Assembly (NCBI GenBank): GCA_019694295.1
Contig: JAIBCG010000030.1
Span: 1-33,293, forward strand
Direction of reading: 5' to 3'
Length of the DNA stretch: 33,293 nt
Source of the DNA: Saprospiraceae bacterium
Lineage (GTDB): Bacteria; Bacteroidota; Bacteroidia; Chitinophagales; Saprospiraceae
Below the pieces are notes generated by a model that saw only the letters and a program-made list of their open reading frames with translations, had not been told where the DNA came from and did no database searches. Shown here in pieces: positions 26,219-33,293 of this stretch. Positions within the stretch are counted from its first letter, which is position 1. Each line of letters starts with the position of its first letter. A program made the translations under genes and the position numbers.

Positions 26219-28147
26219 TTATTTATTTTGAATGCCAACTTGTTGAAGTATTTCCGGAGGAACTTTCATACCCAATTCCATTGCTGTTCTTATGTCTTGT
26301 TGTGCAAGTTCTCTTTTGCCGACCATGAAATAGGCTTTGCCACGTTCGAGGAAGAAAATATCCCGGCGTTGGGCGTTAATGGCGGTCGTAAAATCGTTTA
26401 TTGCACTCTCGTATTGTTTCAAAGCAGCTTTGCAGATGCCTCTCTCATAATACATTTCAAATTTGTCAGGCTTGTGTTTCAGGTATTCGTTATGGTCTTG
26501 TATGGCAGCCTCATAATTGCCCATCGTAAAGTTTAGCAAGGATCGGTTGAGATAGCCATTCAGATTGTCAGGCTCTTTTGATACGCCTGTGTTGAGGTCG
26601 CTTAGTGCTTTTTGATAGTTGCCTATTGTGGCAAGTGCAGCCCCTCGGTTTATATAAAATTCACCAACTTCCGGCTTCATTTCTATAGCTTTATCATAAT
26701 ACTGTAGTGCTTTCTTTGCATCGCCCGAATCAAAAAATAATTTTCCCATCGAATTATATGTCGTGCCTTGGGGTTTAATTTTGAGAGCATGTTCGAAATC
26801 TGCCAGTGCCTTGTCATACATCTTGTTATTGCGGTAGTACATAGCACGGTTTGAATATGGTAGCGGTGTCTGGGTTTCGTATTTTTGTACATGCGTCCAC
26901 AATGTTTCGCCATTTTTCCATATACCGGTTTGCCTGACTGTCATAATGATGAAAATAAGAAGATACAATCCAAAAAAACCATTGACCATGCTTTTGTATT
27001 TCTGGTTGGTACGTATCTGGTCATAAAAATATCCGGTACCAAAGAATAAACCCAAGTAAGGTACATAAGTAAACCTGTCAGCGAGAAAACCCTGGCCGGC
27101 ACCGAGTATTTGAAGCATAAACATCACATTAACAATAAAGAACAACATGGCAAAAGTATATTCTCGCTTGTCTTTTTTATAAAGCCACCACGTAAGTATT
27201 AAGAGTCCGAGCGTAGGAGTTGCGGCCGCATATATTTCCCAGGAAAGCTTGTCCGGATAGGCATAAAGAGGTGACATTTTGTAGGGGAATATCCATTTCA
27301 ACACATAAACAAAGAACGTATAACCACCAATAGCCAGCCTGCCAAAGATAGAATAGTTGGTAACATCATCAAGGGATTTTGCCTGCCCCAGCATATAAAT
27401 ACCAATAATACCAAAGAGTGCAGATAACAGGAAATGTGGTATTTTTTCGAGGATCAAATTCAGTTTTAGCGGCCTTTTCATCAAATAATCTACAGCGAGC
27501 ATACTCAGAGGCAAACTCACTGCCTGTATCTTGGATAAAAGAGACAATATGAACAGAGGAAAAATCAAAAAGTACAACTTTTTATTGGACTGACCCGACT
27601 TTAGGTATCTGGCATACAGCCACAAGGCCCAGAAGTAAAATACCGTAAATAAAACGTCTTTTCGTTCAGTAATCCACGCCACCGATTCTACCCGCATAGG
27701 ATGAATGCCGAACAACAGTGCGACCAGCCCGGATGCCCATGAAGAAAGACCCAATTGCCTGACAAAAAGAAATGCAAATAAGACACAAAGCAGGTGCAAT
27801 ATCAGATTGTCGATGTGATAAAGTTTTGGAGAATATTCTACAAAATGCTTCTCAATGGCAAATGTGAGAATCGGAAGAGGGTTGTAGTTGCCTATCACGT
27901 CATCCGTGAAGATTGCCTTTATGTGAGAGGCATCCAATCTTTCAATATTCTTGTTTTCCAGAACATTGACATCGTCGTCCCAGTTAACAAATTCGTTTTG
28001 AAGTGATGGTAGGAAGCTTAGAAAACTAACCACCAAGGCTAAAATCAAAGCATAGCGGTCTGTTTTATTTCCTGCAATGGACGTGTTACCTGCAGCTTTG
28101 CCACTTTTAGGTGCGATTGGTTTTTGTGAAAAGTTTTTTTTGCTCAT
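26219..28147 (-). CDS. TMTC-like membrane protein with C-terminal TPR repeats
   Basis: The product has 642 residues. After a basic cytosolic tail of about 30 residues there are about ten membrane segments up to residue ~405. The first periplasmic loop holds NWDDDVNVLEN, the acidic pair expected of GT-C/PMT-type glycosyltransferases, and a later segment reads FGIHPMRVESVAWITERKDVL, typical of the TMTC/PMT-like group. Residues about 425-635 form six tetratricopeptide repeats. Eukaryotic TMTC proteins O-mannosylate cadherins; the bacterial relatives are little studied, so protein O-glycosylation is an inference. It is followed in the same transcript by the T9SS protease. Two perfect -7 boxes precede it. 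Confidence 0.85.
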   Translation of the reverse strand: MSKKNFSQKPIAPKSGKAAGNTSIAGNKTDRYALILALVVSFLSFLPSLQNEFVNWDDDVNVLENKNIERLDASHIKAIFTDDVIGNYNPLPILTFAIEKHFVEYSPKLYHIDNLILHLLCVLFAFLFVRQLGLSSWASGLVALLFGIHPMRVESVAWITERKDVLFTVFYFWALWLYARYLKSGQSNKKLYFLIFPLFILSLLSKIQAVSLPLSMLAVDYLMKRPLKLNLILEKIPHFLLSALFGIIGIYMLGQAKSLDDVTNYSIFGRLAIGGYTFFVYVLKWIFPYKMSPLYAYPDKLSWEIYAAATPTLGLLILTWWLYKKDKREYTFAMLFFIVNVMFMLQILGAGQGFLADRFTYVPYLGLFFGTGYFYDQIRTNQKYKSMVNGFFGLYLLIFIIMTVRQTGIWKNGETLWTHVQKYETQTPLPYSNRAMYYRNNKMYDKALADFEHALKIKPQGTTYNSMGKLFFDSGDAKKALQYYDKAIEMKPEVGEFYINRGAALATIGNYQKALSDLNTGVSKEPDNLNGYLNRSLLNFTMGNYEAAIQDHNEYLKHKPDKFEMYYERGICKAALKQYESAINDFTTAINAQRRDIFFLERGKAYFMVGKRELAQQDIRTAMELGMKVPPEILQQVGIQNK

Positions 28148-28178
28148 GGCAATGAATGTACGGTCTTTAACAAGGAAT

Positions 28179-28198
28179 CAAATGTATTTTCAAATATA
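28179..28198 (-). promoter_or_regulatory. Two overlapping-range -7 boxes upstream of the TMTC-like gene
   Basis: On the minus strand TATATTTG (28198-28191) and TACATTTG (28186-28179) both match TAnnTTTG exactly, 32-51 bases before the start codon. Either or both could serve the TMTC-like/protease operon. No -33 TTTG fits cleanly. Confidence 0.5.
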
Positions 28199-28337
28199 GT
28201 TACATTCTTGTTCTAAACGTAGTTATTCCATGAAAGTTATCTGCAATTGTTTAATTTCTGATATGAAGAGCCGATTTAAATCAATTCTGCTTTTTTTCTA
28301 ATGAATGAATTGGAAAGAAGTTGGAGTGGTTGTATGT

Positions 28338-28379
28338 AAAAAAATATGGCAGACCGAAAACCGACCTGCCATATTTTTT
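28338..28379. terminator. Intrinsic terminator after the second haloperoxidase gene
   Basis: TATGGCAG (28345-28352) and CTGCCATA (28366-28373) pair perfectly and are flanked by A and T runs that extend the stem. Loop is 13 bases. It lies 22 bases past the minus-strand stop codon and could also work in the other direction. Confidence 0.9.
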
Positions 28380-28401
28380 CACCAATCTTTAAGTGGTGCT
28401 A

Positions 28402-29757
28402 TTATTGGCCCCAAGGAAGCTGGTTAACTTTTCTACCGATACGGTATCCGAGTTTAAGAGCTTCTTTAGCATCCATTCTGAAGTGTACACCAAGAGGAAT
28501 TCTTGAATCTGCGTTTTCTTCAGACATAGCGTAGAAGTTTTCGAATGATCTAGGCGTTCCGTTAAATTCTGTTCTACCTTGGTGGCATCTGTCTGTCATA
28601 CCGAAGTCAGTACCGAATTCGTACGTAAGCACTTCAGCAGCAGCACTACCAAAAGTGCCATGGCCAGAAGGATAAGTAGGGAAGTTAGGTGTAAGACCAT
28701 CCGTAGTAAGGATTGTCTTGAAGTTAGGGTCGATGTACTTATGGATAAAAGTGATTGGTCTTTCTACCTGCCATTTAAATTTCTGATCCCAGCAAGCAAT
28801 AGCAGCATCATTCAAACCAAAACAAATCTTGGTGTTTGTAACCAATGCTTTCTGAAGGTTGCAAGTAGAAACCTGATACACCTGGTTAGCGATTTCTAAC
28901 CAACGAACAGGAGGGCTGAAAGTCAACTGAGCAAGGTCATCACTCCAGAATTCAGCAATCCACTTATCTTCAGCAGTACCGTTTACTACTCTTGAGTAGC
29001 ACTCAAGTGCCTGATTGTAATATTGAGAGTTTTTGTCTGTGCTATAAGCAAGCGGTGCAGGTATTTGCTTATCAGCTTCATTGATAGCCAATGTTCTTCC
29101 TTTACCCCACTGTGGGAATTTACCAGGAGAGAAATCCGGAGGAGTAGGCACCCATGTACCAGGATCATTCTTTACAGTATAGGCCGGTGTAGTGTTAAGG
29201 TATCCGTCAAATGTTACAAGGTCAGACTGAGAATAAGCATATACAGCTTTAGCAACAGACTGGCCCCATTCAATTGAGTTATTTACTACTGTAGTAGATA
29301 CTCCGGTAGAGTATTTTGACTTCATAAGTTCTTCCTGATTAGCGATTAAAGCAGGCTCTTTCGGGAAATATAGTTTGTACATATAACCATAAGCAGCATT
29401 GATAGCCAATGGCCAGTTTACTTCCTTAGAAGCATCATATTTTGGAAGATTAAGTCCAGAGTAAACATCTTTTAGAGAACGATAGTCAGGCATGCCCGGA
29501 ACTGCCGTTTCGTAAGCAGCAAAATTGCTATAAGCCAAAACTGTTGCAATCGGACATGGACGATATTCACCGTAAGCATAGTCAATTTTGCCTATTTCAC
29601 GATTCCAGCTACTGATAAGCTCGGTGTTGGTGGTGTTTTTAACAAGATTGTTTTTTCCAAGATCATCGTCATTGTCTTTACGACAAGAAGAAACTATGAC
29701 TCCGAAAAGCAACACTAAAAGCGCCCAAGAGTTAGATTTTTTGATAAAGGTGTTCAT
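28402..29757 (-). CDS. Vanadium-dependent haloperoxidase/PAP2-family lipoprotein
   Basis: The product has 451 residues. The signal peptide ends in VSSC with Cys25 as the lipid-anchored residue. The polar, Asp-rich stretch that follows (RKDNDDD) resembles the export signal of surface lipoproteins in this phylum. The pocket residues are Lys326 with Arg333-Pro334 (KFKWQVERP), Ser364-Gly365-His366 (YPSGHGT), and Ser418-Arg419 with His425 (SRIPLGVH). This is the same enzyme group as the gene at 16334-18202, but the two differ in length and anchoring, and this one has no Cys tail. Substrate unknown: halide oxidation or phosphate removal. It has a long leader with a good promoter (29940-29971) and a terminator at 28338-28379. 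Confidence 0.88.
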   Translation of the reverse strand: MNTFIKKSNSWALLVLLFGVIVSSCRKDNDDDLGKNNLVKNTTNTELISSWNREIGKIDYAYGEYRPCPIATVLAYSNFAAYETAVPGMPDYRSLKDVYSGLNLPKYDASKEVNWPLAINAAYGYMYKLYFPKEPALIANQEELMKSKYSTGVSTTVVNNSIEWGQSVAKAVYAYSQSDLVTFDGYLNTTPAYTVKNDPGTWVPTPPDFSPGKFPQWGKGRTLAINEADKQIPAPLAYSTDKNSQYYNQALECYSRVVNGTAEDKWIAEFWSDDLAQLTFSPPVRWLEIANQVYQVSTCNLQKALVTNTKICFGLNDAAIACWDQKFKWQVERPITFIHKYIDPNFKTILTTDGLTPNFPTYPSGHGTFGSAAAEVLTYEFGTDFGMTDRCHQGRTEFNGTPRSFENFYAMSEENADSRIPLGVHFRMDAKEALKLGYRIGRKVNQLPWGQ

Positions 29758-29813
29758 GATACAATAAAAATTTGGTTTGATTAATTAAATATATTTAATA
29801 AAAGTTTATCCTA

Positions 29814-29936
29814 TACAGGCAAGAGAATACATATCCAGATGCCTGAAATCGGTGTTTTATATTAAAAGGTTTTGGGTTTAAACGATTGTGTCGAAGTAAC
29901 AGCCTGTACCGGTTTTCTCATCAAGGCCTGTTCACG
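29814..29936 (-). promoter_or_regulatory. Structured leader of the second haloperoxidase gene
   Basis: The predicted transcript starts near 29933-29936, giving a leader of about 175 bases. Hairpin 1 pairs AACAGGCC (29932-29925) with GGCTGTT (29904-29898), one base bulged. Hairpin 2 pairs CAGGCA (29845-29840) with TGCCTG (29821-29816). An alternative seven-pair helix, TACAGGC (29908-29902) with GCCTGTA (29820-29814), would break both. An outer inverted repeat TTGTGTCG/CGACACAA (29942-29935 with 29893-29886) overlaps the promoter. This is the layout of an attenuator or riboswitch-like leader, but no known class is recognised. Confidence 0.4.
29862..29921 (-). CDS. Possible 19-residue leader peptide upstream of the second haloperoxidase
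   Basis: The ATG lies about 12-15 bases after the predicted transcription start, the same spacing seen for purC. The peptide is M-R-K-P-V-Q-A-V-T-S-T-Q-S-F-K-P-K-T-F and stops at a TAA. The start codon sits in the loop of hairpin 1, and the alternative-pairing segment lies within the ORF, so ribosome passage could change the fold downstream. A chance ORF of this size remains possible. Confidence 0.3.
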   Translation of the reverse strand: MRKPVQAVTSTQSFKPKTF

Positions 29937-29939
29937 ACA

Positions 29940-29971
29940 CAAAGTTATGTGAGATACTAGTAAGTTACAAA
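29940..29971 (-). promoter_or_regulatory. Promoter of the second haloperoxidase gene
   Basis: On the minus strand TTTG (29971-29968), a 20-base spacer and TAACTTTG (29947-29940) match both Bacteroidota boxes exactly with consensus spacing. This is the best complete promoter in the window. It lies about 180 bases before the start codon. Confidence 0.7.
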
Positions 29972-30098
29972 TTATTCGCATATATATTTTTTTGACTTTT
30001 TTTTTATTTCAATTGATAAAACCAATAATCATCATCAAAAGCTTCATCGTGTTTGTTATGTTGTATTATTTTTATTGATAATTGTCGCCCGATTATTT

Positions 30099-30115
30099 TA
30101 CTTTTGTAATACAAA
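30099..30115 (+). promoter_or_regulatory. -7 box and overlapping palindrome of the Rrf2 gene
   Basis: TACTTTTG (30099-30106) matches TAnnTTTG, with a possible -33 TTG at 30075-30077 (21-base spacer). Overlapping it, 30103-30115 is the perfect 13-base palindrome TTTGTA-A-TACAAA. A symmetric site over the transcription start suits an operator for autoregulation by the dimeric Rrf2 protein encoded 32 bases further on. Confidence 0.55.
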
Positions 30116-30146
30116 CTACAAATTCTGTGCTAATTAAAATTGACAA

Positions 30147-30593
30147 ATGTTATCCAAAGCATGCGAATACGCAATACGGGCAAGTATCATAATAGCCTCA
30201 GAGTCACAACAGAAGAACAGACCCGGCTTGACTGAGATTGCTGAGAAGATAAATTCACCTGTAGCTTTTACTGCCAAAATTCTGCAGAAACTTGTCAAAA
30301 ACAAGATTCTGATGTCCATCAAAGGGCCCGGTGGTGGCTTTGAAGCAGACAAAAATGCGCTTGGAACAATACGCCTTATAGACATCGTGCTTGCCATAGA
30401 TGGTATTTCGCCATTTAGTAGTTGCAGCCTTGGCCTCAACGAATGCTCAGAACATAATCCTTGCCCAGTACACCACAAATACAAGCCTATCAAGGAAAAA
30501 TTAATCGAAATGTTCGATAAAACTACACTTGAAGAGCTTGTCAATGCTTATAAGGCCGGTAAGACTTTTCTTAAATTGCCCGACATGAGTTAG
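30147..30593 (+). CDS. Rrf2-family transcriptional regulator (NsrR/IscR-like)
   Basis: The product has 148 residues. The N-terminal winged helix-turn-helix (about 1-65) starts MLSKACEYAIRAS and includes ITAE-type recognition-helix sequence LTEIAEKINSPVAFTAKILQKL, then the wing with KGPGGGF. Three cysteines (Cys93, Cys100, Cys106; C-x6-C-x5-C) lie where NsrR and IscR bind an Fe-S cluster. NsrR reads nitric oxide through that cluster, and a nitric oxide reductase gene lies directly beside this one in convergent orientation. A nitric oxide sensor is therefore likely, though IscR-like or other Fe-S sensing is not excluded. The promoter carries a palindrome that may be its own operator. Confidence 0.92.
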   Translation: MLSKACEYAIRASIIIASESQQKNRPGLTEIAEKINSPVAFTAKILQKLVKNKILMSIKGPGGGFEADKNALGTIRLIDIVLAIDGISPFSSCSLGLNECSEHNPCPVHHKYKPIKEKLIEMFDKTTLEELVNAYKAGKTFLKLPDMS

Positions 30594-30623
30594 TTTCTCA
30601 CTTTTGAAAAACGATTAATATTG

Positions 30624-30654
30624 GCCGTCGGCTTTTGTCAATATCACCGACGGC
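30624..30654. terminator. Hairpin between convergent Rrf2 and nitric oxide reductase genes
   Basis: GCCGTCGG (30624-30631) and CCGACGGC (30647-30654) are a perfect, GC-rich eight-pair stem with a 15-base loop. T tracts are weak on both sides. Its place between the two stop codons suggests a shared termination or RNA-stabilising hairpin. Confidence 0.55.
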
Positions 30655-30677
30655 ATTCCATTTGTTGTGTTGAATTT

Positions 30678-33062
30678 TTAATCCACTTTCTCAAGTACAC
30701 CACTTTCGGTGCTGTTTGCAATACCGGCATCCATACCTTCAATGGTGTTAGTACTTGACTTTAGGTATCTTGCCCGGCTAACGATAAACCAAGTGATAGG
30801 CAAAACACCACCAAAGAAGAATAATGTAGCTCCTACACCGCGCATCCATGTAAGTTGGTGGAATGCGCCACTATCAACAAATTCGCTCGACCTGCCAAAC
30901 CACAAGCCTTGCTCTACTACTGCCTTAAACTGTATCGAACCTGCAGGGAAAAGATCAAGTAAAACCATGAGCATAAGACCGATGTTGATTGACCAAAATG
31001 ATATATTTACCATCTTGTCGTTCCAATTTTTGTTTTTTATCATCAGACGCGATGCGAATATCAGGGCGGCCAGACTGATATTGCCATATACGCCCATCAA
31101 TGCAGCGTGTGCATGGTTTACAGTCAGATAAGTGCCATGCTCAAAATAATTCATGATGGGTAGATTGATGATGATACCCAATACCCCTGCACCAAAGAAG
31201 TTCCAGAAGTTGACAGCTACCAAAAACTTGAATACTGTTGGAAATCCAAAATCGCCTATATTTTTATGATCTACATCACCTACTGCTATCTTCGGTGTGT
31301 TTTTGAAGCGCCATGCTTCTACCGTTAACAGTATGAGTGGTACGAACTGCAAGGTTGAGAAAACACTACCCAATGCCATAGTGGCAACTGGTTTTGCGTT
31401 CCAATAAAAATTATGCGAAATGCCTAGAAGACCTGTACCTAAGAACATAATGGTGGCAAAATATACCACCCGTATGGCAGCCTGCCTGCTCACCAACCCC
31501 ATCAATACCATCAGATAACTGACAATAACCGTAATGAATACTTCAAAGAAAGCCTCTACCCACATGTGTATAACCATCCATCTCCAGAAGTCAGCTATGA
31601 CAAAATTGGTTTCGGGTGTAGCTACAAACCCGGATATAAATAATACCGGAATGCCTACTACCGAGTACATAATCCAGTTTGGTAGATTCCATGGTTGGCC
31701 TTTGATGAAGGCTGGTTTTAGGCCACGGTAAACTACTACCATCCATACTGCGAAAATTGCCATCAGTAGTACCTGGTACAATTTTCCGAAATCAACAAAT
31801 TCCCAGCCTTGATGGCCTAGTAGATTCCACCATTCTCCCAAGAGACCTAAAGGTCCTAGAATCATGCCCGTAAGCGAACCGCCTGCCAGTACCAACAACA
31901 TGATGAATATGGTATTGATAAGCTTTACTTGTCCGCGTATTTCCTTTTTTGAAAGAATAGGCAGAATAAAAATGGAGGATGCAATCCAACAGATAGATAT
32001 CCAGTACAATGACAACATCAGGTGCCAGCTTCTCGATATAGTCACAGGCATATTGTCCTTTACATGAATGCCGATGACACCAAGCCAGTTGATAAAGTCA
32101 TTTAGTGTAATAAGGCCACTTGACACTTGAAGGAAAAATAATAGGATAGCTACCGCAAAAAACTTGTAAGTAGCCTTCTGGCTCGGTGTTGGGTTGAATG
32201 CAGCAACGCGAGCAGTGTTGAACAGGTCGCGTGTAGCCGGCTTGAAGAATTTGTTTGATAACTGATTGTACTGACCAATGAAATAAAGGACAATACCACA
32301 TGCCAGAACAAAACCAAGTAAGCCAAGTACACTCCATAATATGACAGGAGAGGTAGGCGTATTGCCTGCTGAAGGGTCAAATGGCCAGTTGTGTGTGTAG
32401 CTGAATGTTGAACCCGGACGCTCTGTAACACATACCCAGCCACCCCAGAAGAAAAATGCTGCAAGATCATTTATTTCTGCTTCGCTCGATATATATTTAC
32501 TCGGGAGCAAGCCATTTGCTTTTTCTTCATTTGAAAATTTCTTCTGATAAAAAGTTTTTAACTTATCAATTGCAAACACTTGAGATGGTGTAAGTTTGAC
32601 GATATCATCTGCTTTGTCATAATTGTTTTTCTTCAGTTCGGTTTTTACTTGTTCGTTTATCTGCTTTATATCGCCTACGGTAGGGTCAATGCCCTTTGTT
32701 TGTTTAAATTGATTGATATAATAATCACTCATGAATACACCAGTATAATGTAAGGCTTCAGCGGTGAAATCGGGCCCACGTTGTGCTCCGTCTCCAAAGA
32801 AACTGCCGTATTCCATAAGTGCATATTTGTGGAATACCTCCTGGCCACGGATAATTGTCTGTTTGTCAATGATGATTTTCCCCGCATCGTCCTTGAATCC
32901 TGACATGGGTGGAGCATCTACATAGGTCTGATAGCCAATCATGCCTACACCTGCAAGGCTGATGATGAGAATGAAGAGAAGCGGGCCCCACCAGTTTTTT
33001 GGATTCATCAGGTATGCAATATTCTTGGTTGCACCTGTTTTGGGTTCTTGTTTCGTGTTCAT
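30678..33062 (-). CDS. norB: Quinol-dependent nitric oxide reductase (qNOR), large subunit
   Basis: This inner-membrane enzyme reduces two NO to N2O with electrons from quinol. The product has 794 residues, slightly longer than usual (~750-760). An N-terminal helix (about 25-45) and a periplasmic cytochrome-c-like domain without CxxCH (about 50-235, ending YTHNWPFDP) precede about 12 membrane helices. Recognisable sites are His347 (SRSWHLML), His499 and Glu503 (HMWVEAFFE), and His650/His652 (NHAHAALMGVYG). The pair that is HH in well-known qNOR proteins is His550-Asn551 here (GISHNFYW). It converges on an Rrf2 regulator, and a palindrome lies upstream at 33143-33154. Confidence 0.93.
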   Translation of the reverse strand: MNTKQEPKTGATKNIAYLMNPKNWWGPLLFILIISLAGVGMIGYQTYVDAPPMSGFKDDAGKIIIDKQTIIRGQEVFHKYALMEYGSFFGDGAQRGPDFTAEALHYTGVFMSDYYINQFKQTKGIDPTVGDIKQINEQVKTELKKNNYDKADDIVKLTPSQVFAIDKLKTFYQKKFSNEEKANGLLPSKYISSEAEINDLAAFFFWGGWVCVTERPGSTFSYTHNWPFDPSAGNTPTSPVILWSVLGLLGFVLACGIVLYFIGQYNQLSNKFFKPATRDLFNTARVAAFNPTPSQKATYKFFAVAILLFFLQVSSGLITLNDFINWLGVIGIHVKDNMPVTISRSWHLMLSLYWISICWIASSIFILPILSKKEIRGQVKLINTIFIMLLVLAGGSLTGMILGPLGLLGEWWNLLGHQGWEFVDFGKLYQVLLMAIFAVWMVVVYRGLKPAFIKGQPWNLPNWIMYSVVGIPVLFISGFVATPETNFVIADFWRWMVIHMWVEAFFEVFITVIVSYLMVLMGLVSRQAAIRVVYFATIMFLGTGLLGISHNFYWNAKPVATMALGSVFSTLQFVPLILLTVEAWRFKNTPKIAVGDVDHKNIGDFGFPTVFKFLVAVNFWNFFGAGVLGIIINLPIMNYFEHGTYLTVNHAHAALMGVYGNISLAALIFASRLMIKNKNWNDKMVNISFWSINIGLMLMVLLDLFPAGSIQFKAVVEQGLWFGRSSEFVDSGAFHQLTWMRGVGATLFFFGGVLPITWFIVSRARYLKSSTNTIEGMDAGIANSTESGVLEKVD

Positions 33063-33142
33063 GAGAATGTTTTTTAGAGGTTTATTAGATAGTGTTTACA
33101 TATAATTTTACCCAAGCGAACTATGCGTGAAAACATAATAAG

Positions 33143-33154
33143 GACAAAATTGTC
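33143..33154. promoter_or_regulatory. Inverted repeat upstream of the nitric oxide reductase gene
   Basis: GACAA-AA-TTGTC is a perfect 5-2-5 inverted repeat about 80 bases before the start codon at 33062. A further TTTGTCAAT half-site follows at about 33168-33176. It could bind a dimeric regulator of the Rrf2 or FNR/CRP kind. No exact TAnnTTTG box is present; TATGTTTT at about 33139-33132 (minus) is one mismatch away. Confidence 0.4.
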
Positions 33155-33293
33155 TTTTATTATGAATTTTGTCAATACATATAAATAAATATTATCATTC
33201 TTATGGTTTGATAGTCATTGAATATGGTTTACTTTAAGCATTATTTGAATGGATTTTTATGATGTTATGTAAATAAAATATGGATTACTACTT

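Noticed and set aside
29886..29942. Hammerhead ribozyme (TTGATGAG followed by AAAAC on the minus strand)
   Set aside because: The CUGAUGA and GAAA core elements are not separated by a stem II, and no proper cleavage site is in place.
28402..33062. Gene cluster for denitrification
   Set aside because: Only a nitric oxide reductase and a regulator are seen; no nitrite or nitrous oxide reductase genes are in the window.

Overview
The window looks like a chromosomal segment of a member of the Bacteroidota. The order rpsO - pnp - rpoD is typical of that phylum, and the primary sigma factor is short (287 residues) and lacks region 1.1. Many genes are preceded by the phylum's own -7 element TAnnTTTG instead of a sigma70 -10 box. 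A secreted protease ends in a type IX secretion (T9SS) sorting domain, and a PorV/PorQ-family barrel is present. The family within the phylum (Chitinophagales or Saprospirales would fit) cannot be fixed from the sequence alone. I saw no tRNA, rRNA, CRISPR array or insertion sequence.

Layout. 1-2.4 kb: a secreted Cys-rich protein of unknown function, L-threonine aldolase (minus) and a small secreted unknown. 2.4-8.4 kb: a housekeeping block on the plus strand: rpsO, pnp, rpoD, two unknowns and purC. 8.4-9.5 kb: a PorV/PorQ-family outer-membrane protein (minus). It is preceded by an unexplained ~390 nt region with an intrinsic terminator, a 21-codon Asn-rich ORF and foldable structure on the same strand. 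10-15 kb (plus): a gamma-glutamyltransferase lipoprotein, a LolA-like periplasmic protein, a pirin with an unusual exported-looking N-terminus and a THUMP RNA methyltransferase. 15.2-18.2 kb (minus): asnA and a vanadium-haloperoxidase/PAP2-type enzyme carrying six 18-residue Cys-rich repeats. 18.6-20 kb: a polytopic membrane protein (plus). 20-23.1 kb (minus): a MacAB-like adaptor-permease-ATPase operon. 23.3-28.1 kb (minus): a TMTC-like membrane/TPR protein followed by a multidomain subtilase with a T9SS tail. 28.4-29.8 kb (minus): a second vanadium-haloperoxidase-like lipoprotein behind a long structured leader with a 19-codon upstream ORF. 30.1-33.1 kb: an Rrf2-family Fe-S-type regulator (plus) convergent with a quinol-type nitric oxide reductase (minus).

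How the parts fit. The 2.4-8.4 kb block is translation, RNA turnover, transcription and purine synthesis. The rest is mostly cell-envelope and exported functions: T9SS cargo, lipoproteins, an efflux or lipoprotein-release type ABC system, haloperoxidases and GGT. It ends with a nitric oxide detoxification or respiration pair.

The most promising undescribed elements are the leader or small RNA upstream of the PorV-family gene, the leader with an upstream ORF and mutually exclusive pairings in front of the second haloperoxidase, the recently expanded Cys-rich tail of the first haloperoxidase, and the His-Asn replacement of the usual His-His pair in the nitric oxide reductase. All are readings by eye and none has been tested computationally.
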